From Acidobacteriota bacterium (GTDB lineage Bacteria > Acidobacteriota > Vicinamibacteria > Vicinamibacterales > Vicinamibacteraceae): a DNA stretch of 64,000 bases. Shown in pieces: positions 20,332-28,890 of this stretch (positions within the stretch are counted from its first letter, which is position 1; each line of letters begins with the position of its first letter). A program made the position numbers and the translations under genes. Below the pieces are notes generated by a model, which was given only the letters and a program-made list of their open reading frames with translations, did no database searches and was not told the DNA's origin. Location of the stretch: NCBI GenBank assembly GCA_020845575.1, contig JADLFL010000044.1, positions 62,001 through 126,000 of the forward strand, given 5' to 3'.

Positions 20332-21426
20332 ATGTTCTCCCGACCTGCTGACGTGCGGCGGATTCTGCACATCGACATGGACGCGTTCTACGCATCAGTC
20401 GAGCAGCGCGACAGGCCGGAACTGCGCGGGCAGCCGGTGGCGGTGGGCGGCCGGCCGGAGAGTCGTGCGGTCGTGTGCGCGGCGTCGTACGAGGCGCGGG
20501 TGTTCGGCGTGCGATCGGCGATGCCGATGTCGCGGGCGGTGCGTCTGTGTCCGAACCTCGTCATCGTCCCGACCGACTTCGCGAAGTACAGGGCCGCGTC
20601 ACAGACGGTGTTTGCCATCTTCCGATCGGTGACGCCGCTCGTGGAACCGCTGTCGCTCGATGAGGCGTATCTCGACGTGACCGAGAACGCATGGGGCGAG
20701 ACGCTGGGCGTGGACGTCGCGCGACGCATCAAGCGCGCGATCCACGAAGAGACGGGGCTCACGGCCTCGGCCGGCGTGGCGCCCAACAAGTTCCTGGCCA
20801 AGATCGCGTCGGGCTGGCGCAAACCCGACGGTCTCACCGTGATCGCGCCCGAACGCATGGAGGCGTTCCTGCAGCATCTCCCCATCGACGCGTTGTGGGG
20901 CGTCGGACCTGTGACGGCCAAGCGGCTGCGTGCACACGGAATCGACCGGCTCATCGACGTGCGCGCGGCGACACCCGCGACGCTCGCGGCGGCCGTGGGT
21001 TCGCAGGCCGCGTGGCTCACCGCGCTGGCATGGGGGCGCGACGATCGGCGCGTGACGCCCGATCGGCCGACGAAGTCGCATGGCGCCGAGCGGACCTACG
21101 ACGAGGACATGCGCGACGTGACCGTCATGCGCCACCAGCTCGAACGGCTGTCGGCGATCTGCGGCGAGTGGCTGGAGCGCAGGCAGTACCGCGCGCGAAC
21201 CGTCACGCTGAAGGTGCGTTACGACGACTTCACCACCGTCACGCGCAGCCAGAGCGTGTCGGGAGGCATCGGCGACACGGCGACGATCCGGACGCACGCG
21301 ATCGCGCTGCTCGACAGAACCGCGGCCGCCACGCACCCCGTACGCCTCCTCGGCGTCAGCGTCCACAACTTCATCGACCCCTCGGCCGTCACGACGACGG
21401 GCGACGGGCTCCTGCCGTTCGACTGA
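20332..21426 (+). CDS. dinB: DNA polymerase IV (Y-family)
   Basis: A 364-residue translesion polymerase. The catalytic carboxylates are in RRILHIDMDAFYASVE (near residues 15 and 17) and in PLSLDEAYLDVT (near 108-109). Other landmarks are YEARVFGVRSAMP, the TASAGVAPNKFLAKIAS motif and the helix-hairpin-helix region LWGVGPVTAKRLRAHGI. The little-finger domain follows to the end. No typical beta-clamp motif QLVLGL is obvious at the C-terminus, where the protein ends in GDGLLPFD, which may be a diverged version. ATG at 20332 was chosen because the conserved N-terminus begins there; the frame is open far upstream only because of high GC. Confidence 0.95.
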   Translation: MFSRPADVRRILHIDMDAFYASVEQRDRPELRGQPVAVGGRPESRAVVCAASYEARVFGVRSAMPMSRAVRLCPNLVIVPTDFAKYRAASQTVFAIFRSVTPLVEPLSLDEAYLDVTENAWGETLGVDVARRIKRAIHEETGLTASAGVAPNKFLAKIASGWRKPDGLTVIAPERMEAFLQHLPIDALWGVGPVTAKRLRAHGIDRLIDVRAATPATLAAAVGSQAAWLTALAWGRDDRRVTPDRPTKSHGAERTYDEDMRDVTVMRHQLERLSAICGEWLERRQYRARTVTLKVRYDDFTTVTRSQSVSGGIGDTATIRTHAIALLDRTAAATHPVRLLGVSVHNFIDPSAVTTTGDGLLPFD

Positions 21427-21440
21427 GGAGCGCGGGCAGC

Positions 21441-21462
21441 CACAAGGGCGGGTCGCCCCTAC
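21441..21462. repeat. GTAGGGGC-capped palindrome (family D variant)
   Basis: Read on the minus strand, this is CGTAGGGGCGACCCGCCCTT followed by GTG. It sits 15 bases after the dinB stop, in the gap between two convergent genes. It shares the GTAGGGGC cap with elements at 31473, 34384 and 48943. Confidence 0.55.
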
Positions 21463-21510
21463 GCACGCCCCGATCGATGTGGCCTGGGATGAATCCCGCG
21501 GTGTAGACGC

Positions 21511-21560
21511 CGGACTTCCACCTTCGCCCTTCTGGCTACGGCGGACAAGCTGTCCGGCAG
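21511..21560. repeat. Family-E element with hairpin between convergent genes
   Basis: CGGACTTCCACCTTCGCCC then TTCTGGCTACGGCGGACAAGC resembles the element at 45934-45970 (CTTCCGCCTTCGC ... GCTACGGCGGAC). A perfect hairpin CGGACA-AGC-TGTCCG lies at 21542-21556, immediately before the stop of the minus-strand membrane gene, and could end transcription from either side. Confidence 0.5.
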
Positions 21561-22994
21561 TCAGTGAACTCCGCGGCGGAAGATGGACAGGTGCAGACGC
21601 GACAGCACCTCGCGTCGCTCGTCGAGGACCGGGGCCACGGGGAACACGTCCCGCGTGTGAGCGAAGTCGCGCCGCAGCAGCGCATCGCGACCGAGGATCC
21701 CGTCGCGATGCATCCGTTCCCACTGCGGCAGGCTGTCTGCCCAGCCGCGCAGGCCGGCGGCCACGATCAGTCCCGCGAGCACGAGGCTCGCACGCCGCCA
21801 GGCGCGCGTGCGACACGGCGACGCGGTGGTCAACAGCATCACCAGCCCGACCCAGAACAATGCGGTGAACGCGATATAGCGCGACGCCGTCATCGCGTGC
21901 AGGCCGAGCGGCACGCGTCCCACTGCCGTGATGCCGCACGCGGCCACGGCAAACGCGACGAGCAGCGCCGGGAAGAGCCAGACATCAGGCCGGCGCAGGC
22001 CATCACGACGCACGTGCAGCCACACGAGCCACATCGCGAGCGCGATACCCGCGATGCCGATGAGCGGCAGGATCACGGTCGCCCCACGCGCACCCTCGGA
22101 GAACGGTGAGAACACGTACCAGACAGGCATACCGAGAGCCAGACAGAGCCCATACGCCACTCTGAGGGCCGCCACCGGAGAGGTGAAGATGGGCGCCGGT
22201 GGCGGCAGCCCCTCGGGGTGCACGAGTCCCCTGACGTACGCCACGCCTACCACGATGCCGATGCCGAGCCACACGGCGGTTCGCAGCCGCCACCGCGCGT
22301 CGCGACGAATGGCGATGGCAAGCGCACCGAGCGGCCATGCGAGGAGACAGCTGGCGAATCCGGCGGTACCCACGAACACCGACGCCGCGGCGCCCGCCAG
22401 TCGTGTCCATGTGGGTGGCCCGTAGGCCAGCAGCATGAAGGCGACCGACGTCGTGCACGCGCCGAGCAGCAACGCGATCTGCCAGCCGGGCAGAAGGAAG
22501 TTCTCCCACTGCGTGGCGGTGGCCACGAACGTGGCGACACCGGCGACCAGCACCACGCTCGCGGCACCATGCCAGTCACGTGTCGGCTCGGTCGAACGCG
22601 CGTACCGCAGCGTCGACACCAGGACGAGCACGTGTACCGCCGTGACGATCAACGCGAGCCAGAGTTCGTGCCAGTGGTTCCACCGGCTCCAGGCCACATG
22701 CGCGAGGATGAGGGTGCGCGCCACGGCAGGCCGATGCTCGTTGTGCGGCGCCCACAGATCGCGCCACGAGACCCCCGAGGTCTCTTGCTGCTCGATGAGC
22801 GGAACGGCGTCCCAGATGTCGGCACGAGGCAGGTCGACGAACGACGACGCGCACAACGCCGTGATCGCCAGGCCGAGTACGGCGATCACCGCGCCACCGA
22901 CACACGCCGCCGCGCGCGACTGTCCGGATCGTTGCGCGATGGCCAGCGTGAGCACGCCGACGACCAACGGGAAGACGAGGCGCACCGGGCTCAC
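21561..22994 (-). CDS. Polytopic membrane protein, function unknown
   Basis: A 477-residue integral membrane protein with about ten or eleven hydrophobic helices. A hydrophilic loop after the second helix (SFVDLPRADIWDAVPLIEQQETSG ... APHNEHRP, roughly residues 50-90) carries conserved-looking acidic and His residues. That arrangement resembles the first periplasmic loop of membrane glycosyltransferases (GT39/GT83-like), but I cannot assign a family. The GTG start overlaps the stop of the ABC exporter gene in a GTGA sequence, so translation is probably coupled. It is the last gene of the cyclophilin-exporter-membrane protein operon. Confidence 0.75.
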   Translation of the reverse strand: MSPVRLVFPLVVGVLTLAIAQRSGQSRAAACVGGAVIAVLGLAITALCASSFVDLPRADIWDAVPLIEQQETSGVSWRDLWAPHNEHRPAVARTLILAHVAWSRWNHWHELWLALIVTAVHVLVLVSTLRYARSTEPTRDWHGAASVVLVAGVATFVATATQWENFLLPGWQIALLLGACTTSVAFMLLAYGPPTWTRLAGAAASVFVGTAGFASCLLAWPLGALAIAIRRDARWRLRTAVWLGIGIVVGVAYVRGLVHPEGLPPPAPIFTSPVAALRVAYGLCLALGMPVWYVFSPFSEGARGATVILPLIGIAGIALAMWLVWLHVRRDGLRRPDVWLFPALLVAFAVAACGITAVGRVPLGLHAMTASRYIAFTALFWVGLVMLLTTASPCRTRAWRRASLVLAGLIVAAGLRGWADSLPQWERMHRDGILGRDALLRRDFAHTRDVFPVAPVLDERREVLSRLHLSIFRRGVH

Positions 22995-24829
22995 GCGCCT
23001 GAGGCGTCGATCCCCGCCGTGACAGGCTCCGGCGTGAAGTCCTCACCCGGATTGATGAACCGATCGAGTTCGACGGCGTACTGGCGGTCGTGCAGGTCGC
23101 GATAGCGGCCGCCGAGCGCCATCAACTCCGCATGCCTGCCATGTTCGACGATCCGGCCGTCTTCGATGACGAGGATCTGATCCGCGCTGCGAATCGTGGA
23201 CAACCGGTGCGCGATGACGAACGTGGTGCGTCCTCGACGCAGCGACCGGAGCGCGTCCTGGATGCGCGCCTCGCTCTCGCTGTCGAGACTCGACGTGGCC
23301 TCGTCGAGGATCAGGATGCGTGGGTCCGCGAGAATGGCGCGCGCGATCGCCACGCGCTGGCGCTGCCCGCCGGACAACCGCACGCCGCGCTCCCCCACCA
23401 CCGTGCGATACCCGTCCGTGAAACCCTCCACGAACTCGTCGCAGTACGCGATGCGCGCGGCGGCGATCACCTCGTCCATCGACGCGTGCGGATTCGCATA
23501 GCGGATGTTGTCGGCGATGGTGCCGTCGAAGAGGAAGTTCTCCTGCAGCACGATGCCGAGGTGACGGCGGTAGCTGGAGAGCTGTATCTCGTCGATGTCC
23601 TGCCCATCGATCAGGACGCGTCCGGTGGTCGGCCTGTTGAAGGCCATCACCAGGCTGATGAGCGTGCTCTTGCCCGATCCGCTCGAACCGACGAGTGCCG
23701 TCGTGGAGCCAGCCGGCGCATCGAAGGACACGCCCTTGATCACCGGCACGCCGGGCGTGTACTCGAACCAGACGTCCTCGAACGTGACGCGCCCCTCGAC
23801 GTCGGTGAGCTCGCGACGCGCGTGATCGTCGGCGTCCTCGGTGGCCATCTTCTTGATCTCGCGAATGCGGTCGAGGCCCGCGAACGCCTCGGTGATCTGC
23901 GTGCCGATCGACGCGATGGAGATCATCGGCGCCGCGACGAGGCCGGTGAAGAAGACGTACATCACGAAGTCGCCGAGCGTCATCGTGCCCGCGACGAGCG
24001 ACCTGCCGCCGATGGTGATCATGATGACGCCCGTGACGCCGATCACCACGGTCCCCATCGCCGTCGTCGCCGAGACGCCGGTCATCGCCTGCGCGACGTT
24101 GCGCAGCAGGCGGTGCGCGCCCTTGCTGAAGACAATCTCCTCGCGCTTCTCGGCGGTGTACGCCTTCACCACGCGAATGCCGCCGAGCGACTGCGACAGC
24201 CGGCCCGTGACTTCGGCCTGGATCTGCCCGCGTTCGCGGAACAGCGGACGCAGGCGCTTGAAGGCGAGCGCCATCACGGTGCCGAAGCCCCCGAGCACGA
24301 CGATCATCGCGAGCGTCAGCGTCCAGTTCAGGTAGAACAGCACGCCGAGCGCGATGATCGCGGTGAGGATGCCGCCCGTGAGCTGCACGAGCCCCGTGCC
24401 CACGAGGTTGCGGATGCCGTCGGCGTCGCTCATCACGCGCGAGATGAGGACGCCCGTCTGCACGGTGTCGAAGTAGCGCACGGGCAGGCGCGCCACGTGG
24501 GCCTGCACCTCGCGCCGCATCTCGGTGATCGCGCGCTGTGCCGCCACGCCGAGAATCTGCGAGAGCGCGAAGGAGGTGACCGCTTCGCCCAGCGTCGCGA
24601 GCCCGACCACCAGCGCCAGCGTCCACAGCAGGTCCGGTTGGCTCTTGCCGATCACGTCGTCCACGAGGTACTTGGTCGACGCCGGGAGGACGAGGCCGAG
24701 GAGCCGGTTGACGAGCATCAGGCTCAGCCCGAGCGCGAGGCGGCCGCGGCTCTTCCAGATGAGCGCGCGCGCTTCCTCCCACGCATTGCCGTAGTCGATC
24801 TTCTTCTTCCCGTCCTTCGCGTCGCTCAC
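22991..24829 (-). CDS. ABC exporter, fused permease-ATPase (MsbA-like)
   Basis: A 612-residue half-transporter that would work as a homodimer in the inner membrane. Six membrane helices occupy about residues 30-320 and the ATPase domain about 350-595: Walker A VGSSGSGKST, Q-loop VLQENFLFDGT, signature LSGGQRQRVAIARA, Walker B RILILDEATSSLD, and the switch histidine in FVIAHRLST. It belongs to the lipid/multidrug exporter group that includes MsbA; the cargo is not known. The start is GTG, overlapping the cyclophilin stop (GTGA), and its own stop overlaps the next gene in the same way. Three genes therefore form a tight operon. Confidence 0.9.
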   Translation of the reverse strand: MSDAKDGKKKIDYGNAWEEARALIWKSRGRLALGLSLMLVNRLLGLVLPASTKYLVDDVIGKSQPDLLWTLALVVGLATLGEAVTSFALSQILGVAAQRAITEMRREVQAHVARLPVRYFDTVQTGVLISRVMSDADGIRNLVGTGLVQLTGGILTAIIALGVLFYLNWTLTLAMIVVLGGFGTVMALAFKRLRPLFRERGQIQAEVTGRLSQSLGGIRVVKAYTAEKREEIVFSKGAHRLLRNVAQAMTGVSATTAMGTVVIGVTGVIMITIGGRSLVAGTMTLGDFVMYVFFTGLVAAPMISIASIGTQITEAFAGLDRIREIKKMATEDADDHARRELTDVEGRVTFEDVWFEYTPGVPVIKGVSFDAPAGSTTALVGSSGSGKSTLISLVMAFNRPTTGRVLIDGQDIDEIQLSSYRRHLGIVLQENFLFDGTIADNIRYANPHASMDEVIAAARIAYCDEFVEGFTDGYRTVVGERGVRLSGGQRQRVAIARAILADPRILILDEATSSLDSESEARIQDALRSLRRGRTTFVIAHRLSTIRSADQILVIEDGRIVEHGRHAELMALGGRYRDLHDRQYAVELDRFINPGEDFTPEPVTAGIDASGA

Positions 24830-26001
24830 TGCGCGTCCTTCGTGATGGTGACCTTCGTGATCGCGATGCGTGTGCGCGGCGCCTCGCCGTCGAGCGCCGT
24901 CTGCTCGATCGCGCGCACCACGTCCATGCCTTCGAGCACGCGGCCGAAGGCGGTGTACTTGCCGTCGAGCGTGGGTGCGGGCGCGGTACAGATGAAGAAC
25001 GACGTGCTGGCGCTGTCCGGATCGTCGCCACGCGCCATGCTGAGGATGCCCGCCTCGTGCTTCAGCGCGTTGAACTCGCCGCGCACGGTGCCGACGGCCT
25101 TCCGTTGCACTTGCGTGAGCGGCGCCTGCCGCGACGACAGATCGCCAGCCTGAATCGCGAACCCCGGCACCACGCGATGGAACCCCGTGTCGTCGTACAC
25201 GCCGAGCTGTGCGAGACGCAGGAAATTGCGGACATGCTCATGCGCGACATCGGGCGCGAAGCCGACGATGATGTCGCCGAGCGTGGTGCTGATGGTGGCG
25301 CGCGTCGCCGCGAGGGCTTCGACCGTCGTCTCGGCGAACGGTGCCGCGCTCGGCGGCGGCGTGTCTCGCACTGTTGCCTTCGTGATCACGACGCGCGACG
25401 TCAGACGTCCTTCGGCGTCGAGCGGCGTGAGCGAGATCTGCTCGACGACCTCGAGACCTTCGACGACTTCGCCGAAGACGGTGAACTGCCCGTCGAGTCC
25501 GGGTTGATCGGTGAGGCAGACGAAGAACTGCGCCCCCGCGCTGTCTGGCTTGTTCGGGATCAGGACGGCCGCCACGGCGCCACGCACGGTCTTGCGATCG
25601 TTGGGCTCACGCTTCAGGCGATTGAGGCCGCCGGTTCCGTAGAGCGTGGTCTTCGCCGGATCGATCGAGAGCGGGTCGCCGCCCTGGACGATGCCCATCG
25701 GCACGGCGCGATGGAAGGTCGTGCCGTCGTAGGCGCCGGCATCCGCCTGATCGAGCACGAACCCGACGTGATTGGGTGCCGCAGCGGCGTCGAGTTGCAC
25801 CACGAACGTGCCGTGCGTCGTCTCGAACACGACCTGCTTGTCCGCGAGCGCCGACGCGGGTCGCGTGGCGGTGTACCGAGCCGGAGCGGCTGGCGCCGGC
25901 GCTGGCGTCGACTGCCGACGACGCGTCTGCGCGTCGACATCTGCGACGGCGACGACTCCGACGAGCATCGCACCAGTCACGACAAGAAGGCGAAGGCGCA
26001 C
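24826..26001 (-). CDS. Secreted peptidyl-prolyl isomerase with two cyclophilin domains
   Basis: A 391-residue protein with a signal peptide (LLVVTGAMLVGVVAVADVDA) and a short Pro/Ala linker. Two cyclophilin-type domains follow, at about residues 55-210 and 235-388. Each keeps the FHR catalytic arginine motif (TTFHRAVPMGIVQGGD and TGFHRVVPGFAIQAGD) and the QFFV/SFFI core strand. It would catalyse cis-trans isomerisation of prolyl bonds, probably in the periplasm. Tandem cyclophilins in one chain are less common than single-domain PpiA/PpiB. It is the first gene of the operon with the ABC exporter. Confidence 0.9.
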   Translation of the reverse strand: MRLRLLVVTGAMLVGVVAVADVDAQTRRRQSTPAPAPAAPARYTATRPASALADKQVVFETTHGTFVVQLDAAAAPNHVGFVLDQADAGAYDGTTFHRAVPMGIVQGGDPLSIDPAKTTLYGTGGLNRLKREPNDRKTVRGAVAAVLIPNKPDSAGAQFFVCLTDQPGLDGQFTVFGEVVEGLEVVEQISLTPLDAEGRLTSRVVITKATVRDTPPPSAAPFAETTVEALAATRATISTTLGDIIVGFAPDVAHEHVRNFLRLAQLGVYDDTGFHRVVPGFAIQAGDLSSRQAPLTQVQRKAVGTVRGEFNALKHEAGILSMARGDDPDSASTSFFICTAPAPTLDGKYTAFGRVLEGMDVVRAIEQTALDGEAPRTRIAITKVTITKDAQ

Positions 26002-26112
26002 GTGCCCATCTTACCGCGCGGCGCGCACCGCTGACGCGAGGCCCGTGGCCTGGCGATCCTCTCGCGTGACTCTTCGCGGAGTAGCGCATCCGACCGCCGC
26101 GTGCGTGGCTAC

Positions 26113-26118
26113 TACAAT
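26113..26118 (+). promoter_or_regulatory. Putative -10 element for the S9 peptidase gene
   Basis: TACAAT lies 25 bases before the chosen ATG at 26144. Unlike most similar cases in this window, a Shine-Dalgarno-like AAAGGA lies between it and the start, so this would be a normal leadered mRNA. No good -35 was seen. Confidence 0.35.
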
Positions 26119-26143
26119 GGCGGCGCGAAAGGATGCCGTCCAG

Positions 26144-28828
26144 ATGAAGCCAGCCCTCCGGTGTGTCGCCATACTCCTGCTCGTTGCGCTCCCTCCTGTG
26201 TCGCGGGCGGACGCGCAACAGGCACCCGGCGACGGCTACGTCCTGCCTCCGGCGTCGGTCCAGGACCTGTTCGCGCGCGACAAGCACATCGCGACACTCA
26301 ATCGCCTCAGCCCCGACGGTGACCATTTCGTGATCCCGCACTTCCAGGAACTGAGCGATCTGAAGCAGATGGCACGGCGCACGCTGCGCCTTGCGATGCT
26401 GGAGCTCATCCCGGAGGTCAACCGCGAATGGCGGCTCGCCACGTACGGCAACACGGGGCTCGACATCTACTCGCTGCGTGAGCGACGTACGTATCCCGTC
26501 ACCATCCCGCGCGACGCCTACGTGAGCGACATGCGCTGGTCGCCAGACGGAGCGCGGCTCGCGTTCGTCGCGCACCTGCCGACGGCATCGCAGGTGTGGG
26601 TCGCAGACGTGAAGACGGGCACCGCGCGCGCGGTGAGTGACGCGCCCGTGATGGCCACGCTGCTCGGGCGGCCTGGTGGCGGGGGCGGCGAAGCGCCTGA
26701 CGCGCAGGGCAGCCGCCTGCTCCAGTGGCTGCCGGACGGCTCGCTGCTCACCGCGCTCGTCCCGTCTGCGCGCGGTCCCGAGCCGCTGGAGTCCGCGGTT
26801 CCAACGGGACCGATGATCCGGCGCACCCGCGAGAAACCGACGCCGACGTCGACGCTGCCGTTCCTGCTCCGCTCGGATCACGACGCGCAGCTCTTTCGCT
26901 ACTACACCACGGCGCAGCTCGCGATCGTCGCGCCCGGACGAGCGCCGCGCCTCGTCGGCGCACCGGCCATGTACCTGGACTTCTCGCTCAGCCCGGACGG
27001 CCGGCACATCCTCCGCGAGACCATCGACGAGCCCTTCTCCGACATCGTCGGCTTCACGTCGTTCGGACGACGGCTGGAAGTGATCGACATGGAGGGCCGG
27101 GTTGTCTCCGAGATCCGCAAGCGCCCGCTTCAGGAAGGACAGCAGCGCGGGCCGGGTGGAGACGATGACCTGCCACGCGATGTGACGTGGCGGCCGGACG
27201 GAAAGGGACTGTCAGTGCTGTGGCGCGAGCCTGCCGCGCGAAGCAGCGCCGCGCCAGCCGGTGACAGCGCTCCACGGGATGGACAGCCGTCCGCGGCAGG
27301 CGACGCACCGGCACGCGGCGATCGGCTGCTGCTGCTGGAGGCGCCGTTCGACGTCGCGACGACGCAAACGCTGGCGACGACCGAGCATCGCTTCGCGTCG
27401 GTGGTGTACGCGCGCGATGGCCGCTTCGCGTTCGCGACAGTGGCACGTCGCAGCACCGGCAACTCGTCGCCCGGCTCAGGCGGCCGCCAGGATCTCGTGG
27501 CGTACGACCTCGCGGCCACGCCTGTCGCCTCGTTCGTGCTGAAGGGCAACGTCAACACCGCCGACCCGCTGACGCTGCCGGGTGAGGTGCTGACCACCAT
27601 GGACGCCAATGGCATCGCGTCGGCGATCGTCTCGTCCGACGACAGCGCCGTGTTCCTGAAAGGCGCCGGTTACACGAAGACGTTCACGCCGCAGCCGTTC
27701 GTGGATCGTGTGGCGATCCGCTCGGGCGAGACGACGCGGATCTTCGAAGGCACGACGACCACGTTCGATCAGCCGCTCGTGGCACTGGATCGCGACGTGA
27801 CGCGCCTCATCGTCTCTCGCGAGGGGCGTTCGACGGTGCCCGACAGCTACCTCTGGACGCACGGTGCCGGTGATCGGGCTGCGACGTTCGAGAACCTGAC
27901 GCGCAACACGGATCCGTATCCCGACATCACGGGCGCGCAGCGCGTCGATTTCGAGTACACGCGACGCGACGGCACGACCGCGCGCGGCCGGATCTCCCTG
28001 CCCGTCGGGTACACGCCTGGCACGCGCGTGCCGGCGGTGTTCTGGACGTATCCGCGTGAGTACGAGGACCAGGCGGCGTACACGCGCGACGCGATCCGCA
28101 CGCGCAACACCAACGCCTATACGCCCCTGAGTTTCCTGCGCTGGTCGGACATCTGGCTCACGCAGGGCTACGCGCTCGTGGCGCCCGACATCCCGATCCT
28201 CGGACGCGACGGGCGCTTCAACGACAACTACCGGCCGAACCTCGAGGACTCGATCTACGCCGCCATCCGCAAGGTGGACGAGCTCGGGTACGTCGACGTC
28301 AATCGCATCGGCCATGGCGGTCACAGCTACGGCGCGTTCACGACGGCCAACCTGCTCGCGCACACGCCGTTCTTCAAGGCCGGCATCGCCGGCGACGGCG
28401 CCTACAACCGCACGCTCACGCCGATGACGTTCCAGGGCGAGCGCCGCAACATCTGGGACGCGCCGCACACGTACCTGGAGATCTCGCCGTTCTTCTACGT
28501 CGATCAGATCTCGGCGCCCCTGCTCATGTACCACGGCGCGCAGGACAACAACTCGGGCACGTTCCTGATCCAGTCCGAACGCATGCTCCAGGCCCTGACA
28601 GGCCTCGGCAAGACGGCCGTCCTCTACGTCTACCCCTTCGAATCGCACGCCCCGCGCGCGAAGGAGAACTTCCTCGACCTGTGGGCCCGCTGGCTCGACT
28701 GGTTCGACAGGTATGTGAAGGGGCCGGACGGGGAGATCGGCAACCGGCAACCGGCAACCGGTAGGCTCCTGAAGGCAAGGCCGGCTCTCCGAACCAGCGC
28801 CCCCCGCGCCCAAGGCATGCGGACGTAG
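26144..28828 (+). CDS. Secreted S9-family peptidase with repeat-derived tail
   Basis: An 894-residue periplasmic prolyl-oligopeptidase-type peptidase. A signal peptide (CVAILLLVALPPVSRADA) precedes a beta-propeller region with SPDG blades, and the last 270 residues are an alpha/beta hydrolase: nucleophile serine in GHGGHSYGAFT, acid in MYHGAQDNNSG, and histidine in YPFESHAPRAKEN. It resembles the glutamyl-aminopeptidase/S9D group. ATG at 26144 has AAAGGA upstream; an ATG at 26117 is possible. After the domain ends at FDRYVKGP, the chain continues for about 35 residues encoded by a heptad array (GNRQPATGR) and a half palindrome (KARPALRTS), so this tail is probably an acquired extension. Confidence 0.88.
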   Translation: MKPALRCVAILLLVALPPVSRADAQQAPGDGYVLPPASVQDLFARDKHIATLNRLSPDGDHFVIPHFQELSDLKQMARRTLRLAMLELIPEVNREWRLATYGNTGLDIYSLRERRTYPVTIPRDAYVSDMRWSPDGARLAFVAHLPTASQVWVADVKTGTARAVSDAPVMATLLGRPGGGGGEAPDAQGSRLLQWLPDGSLLTALVPSARGPEPLESAVPTGPMIRRTREKPTPTSTLPFLLRSDHDAQLFRYYTTAQLAIVAPGRAPRLVGAPAMYLDFSLSPDGRHILRETIDEPFSDIVGFTSFGRRLEVIDMEGRVVSEIRKRPLQEGQQRGPGGDDDLPRDVTWRPDGKGLSVLWREPAARSSAAPAGDSAPRDGQPSAAGDAPARGDRLLLLEAPFDVATTQTLATTEHRFASVVYARDGRFAFATVARRSTGNSSPGSGGRQDLVAYDLAATPVASFVLKGNVNTADPLTLPGEVLTTMDANGIASAIVSSDDSAVFLKGAGYTKTFTPQPFVDRVAIRSGETTRIFEGTTTTFDQPLVALDRDVTRLIVSREGRSTVPDSYLWTHGAGDRAATFENLTRNTDPYPDITGAQRVDFEYTRRDGTTARGRISLPVGYTPGTRVPAVFWTYPREYEDQAAYTRDAIRTRNTNAYTPLSFLRWSDIWLTQGYALVAPDIPILGRDGRFNDNYRPNLEDSIYAAIRKVDELGYVDVNRIGHGGHSYGAFTTANLLAHTPFFKAGIAGDGAYNRTLTPMTFQGERRNIWDAPHTYLEISPFFYVDQISAPLLMYHGAQDNNSGTFLIQSERMLQALTGLGKTAVLYVYPFESHAPRAKENFLDLWARWLDWFDRYVKGPDGEIGNRQPATGRLLKARPALRTSAPRAQGMRT
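28738..28761. repeat. GGCAACC heptad array (3 units) inside a CDS end
   Basis: Three perfect GGCAACC units run in phase through 28739-28759, followed by GG. They are translated as part of the peptidase tail. The same heptad occurs at 56119, 60025 (inverted), 62824 and 62894 (inverted). Confidence 0.75.
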
Positions 28829-28860
28829 CTGGCTGAGTTTCCCATGACGAACGAACCGAT

Positions 28861-28890
28861 GAGGGAAGATTGTCATGATAAACTTCCCTC
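28861..28890. promoter_or_regulatory. Inverted repeat upstream of the AAA ATPase gene
   Basis: GAGGGAAG and CTTCCCTC are perfect 8-bp arms around an AT-rich 14-base centre containing TTGTCATGATAA. The right arm ends directly at the GTG start of the DUF4143 ATPase gene. This could be an operator, or an mRNA hairpin that hides the start. The centre is unusually AT-rich for this genome. Confidence 0.5.

Noticed and set aside
20332..20370. Esterase start at 20370 instead of 20223
   Set aside because: It would overlap dinB by 39 bases and add residues with no family similarity.
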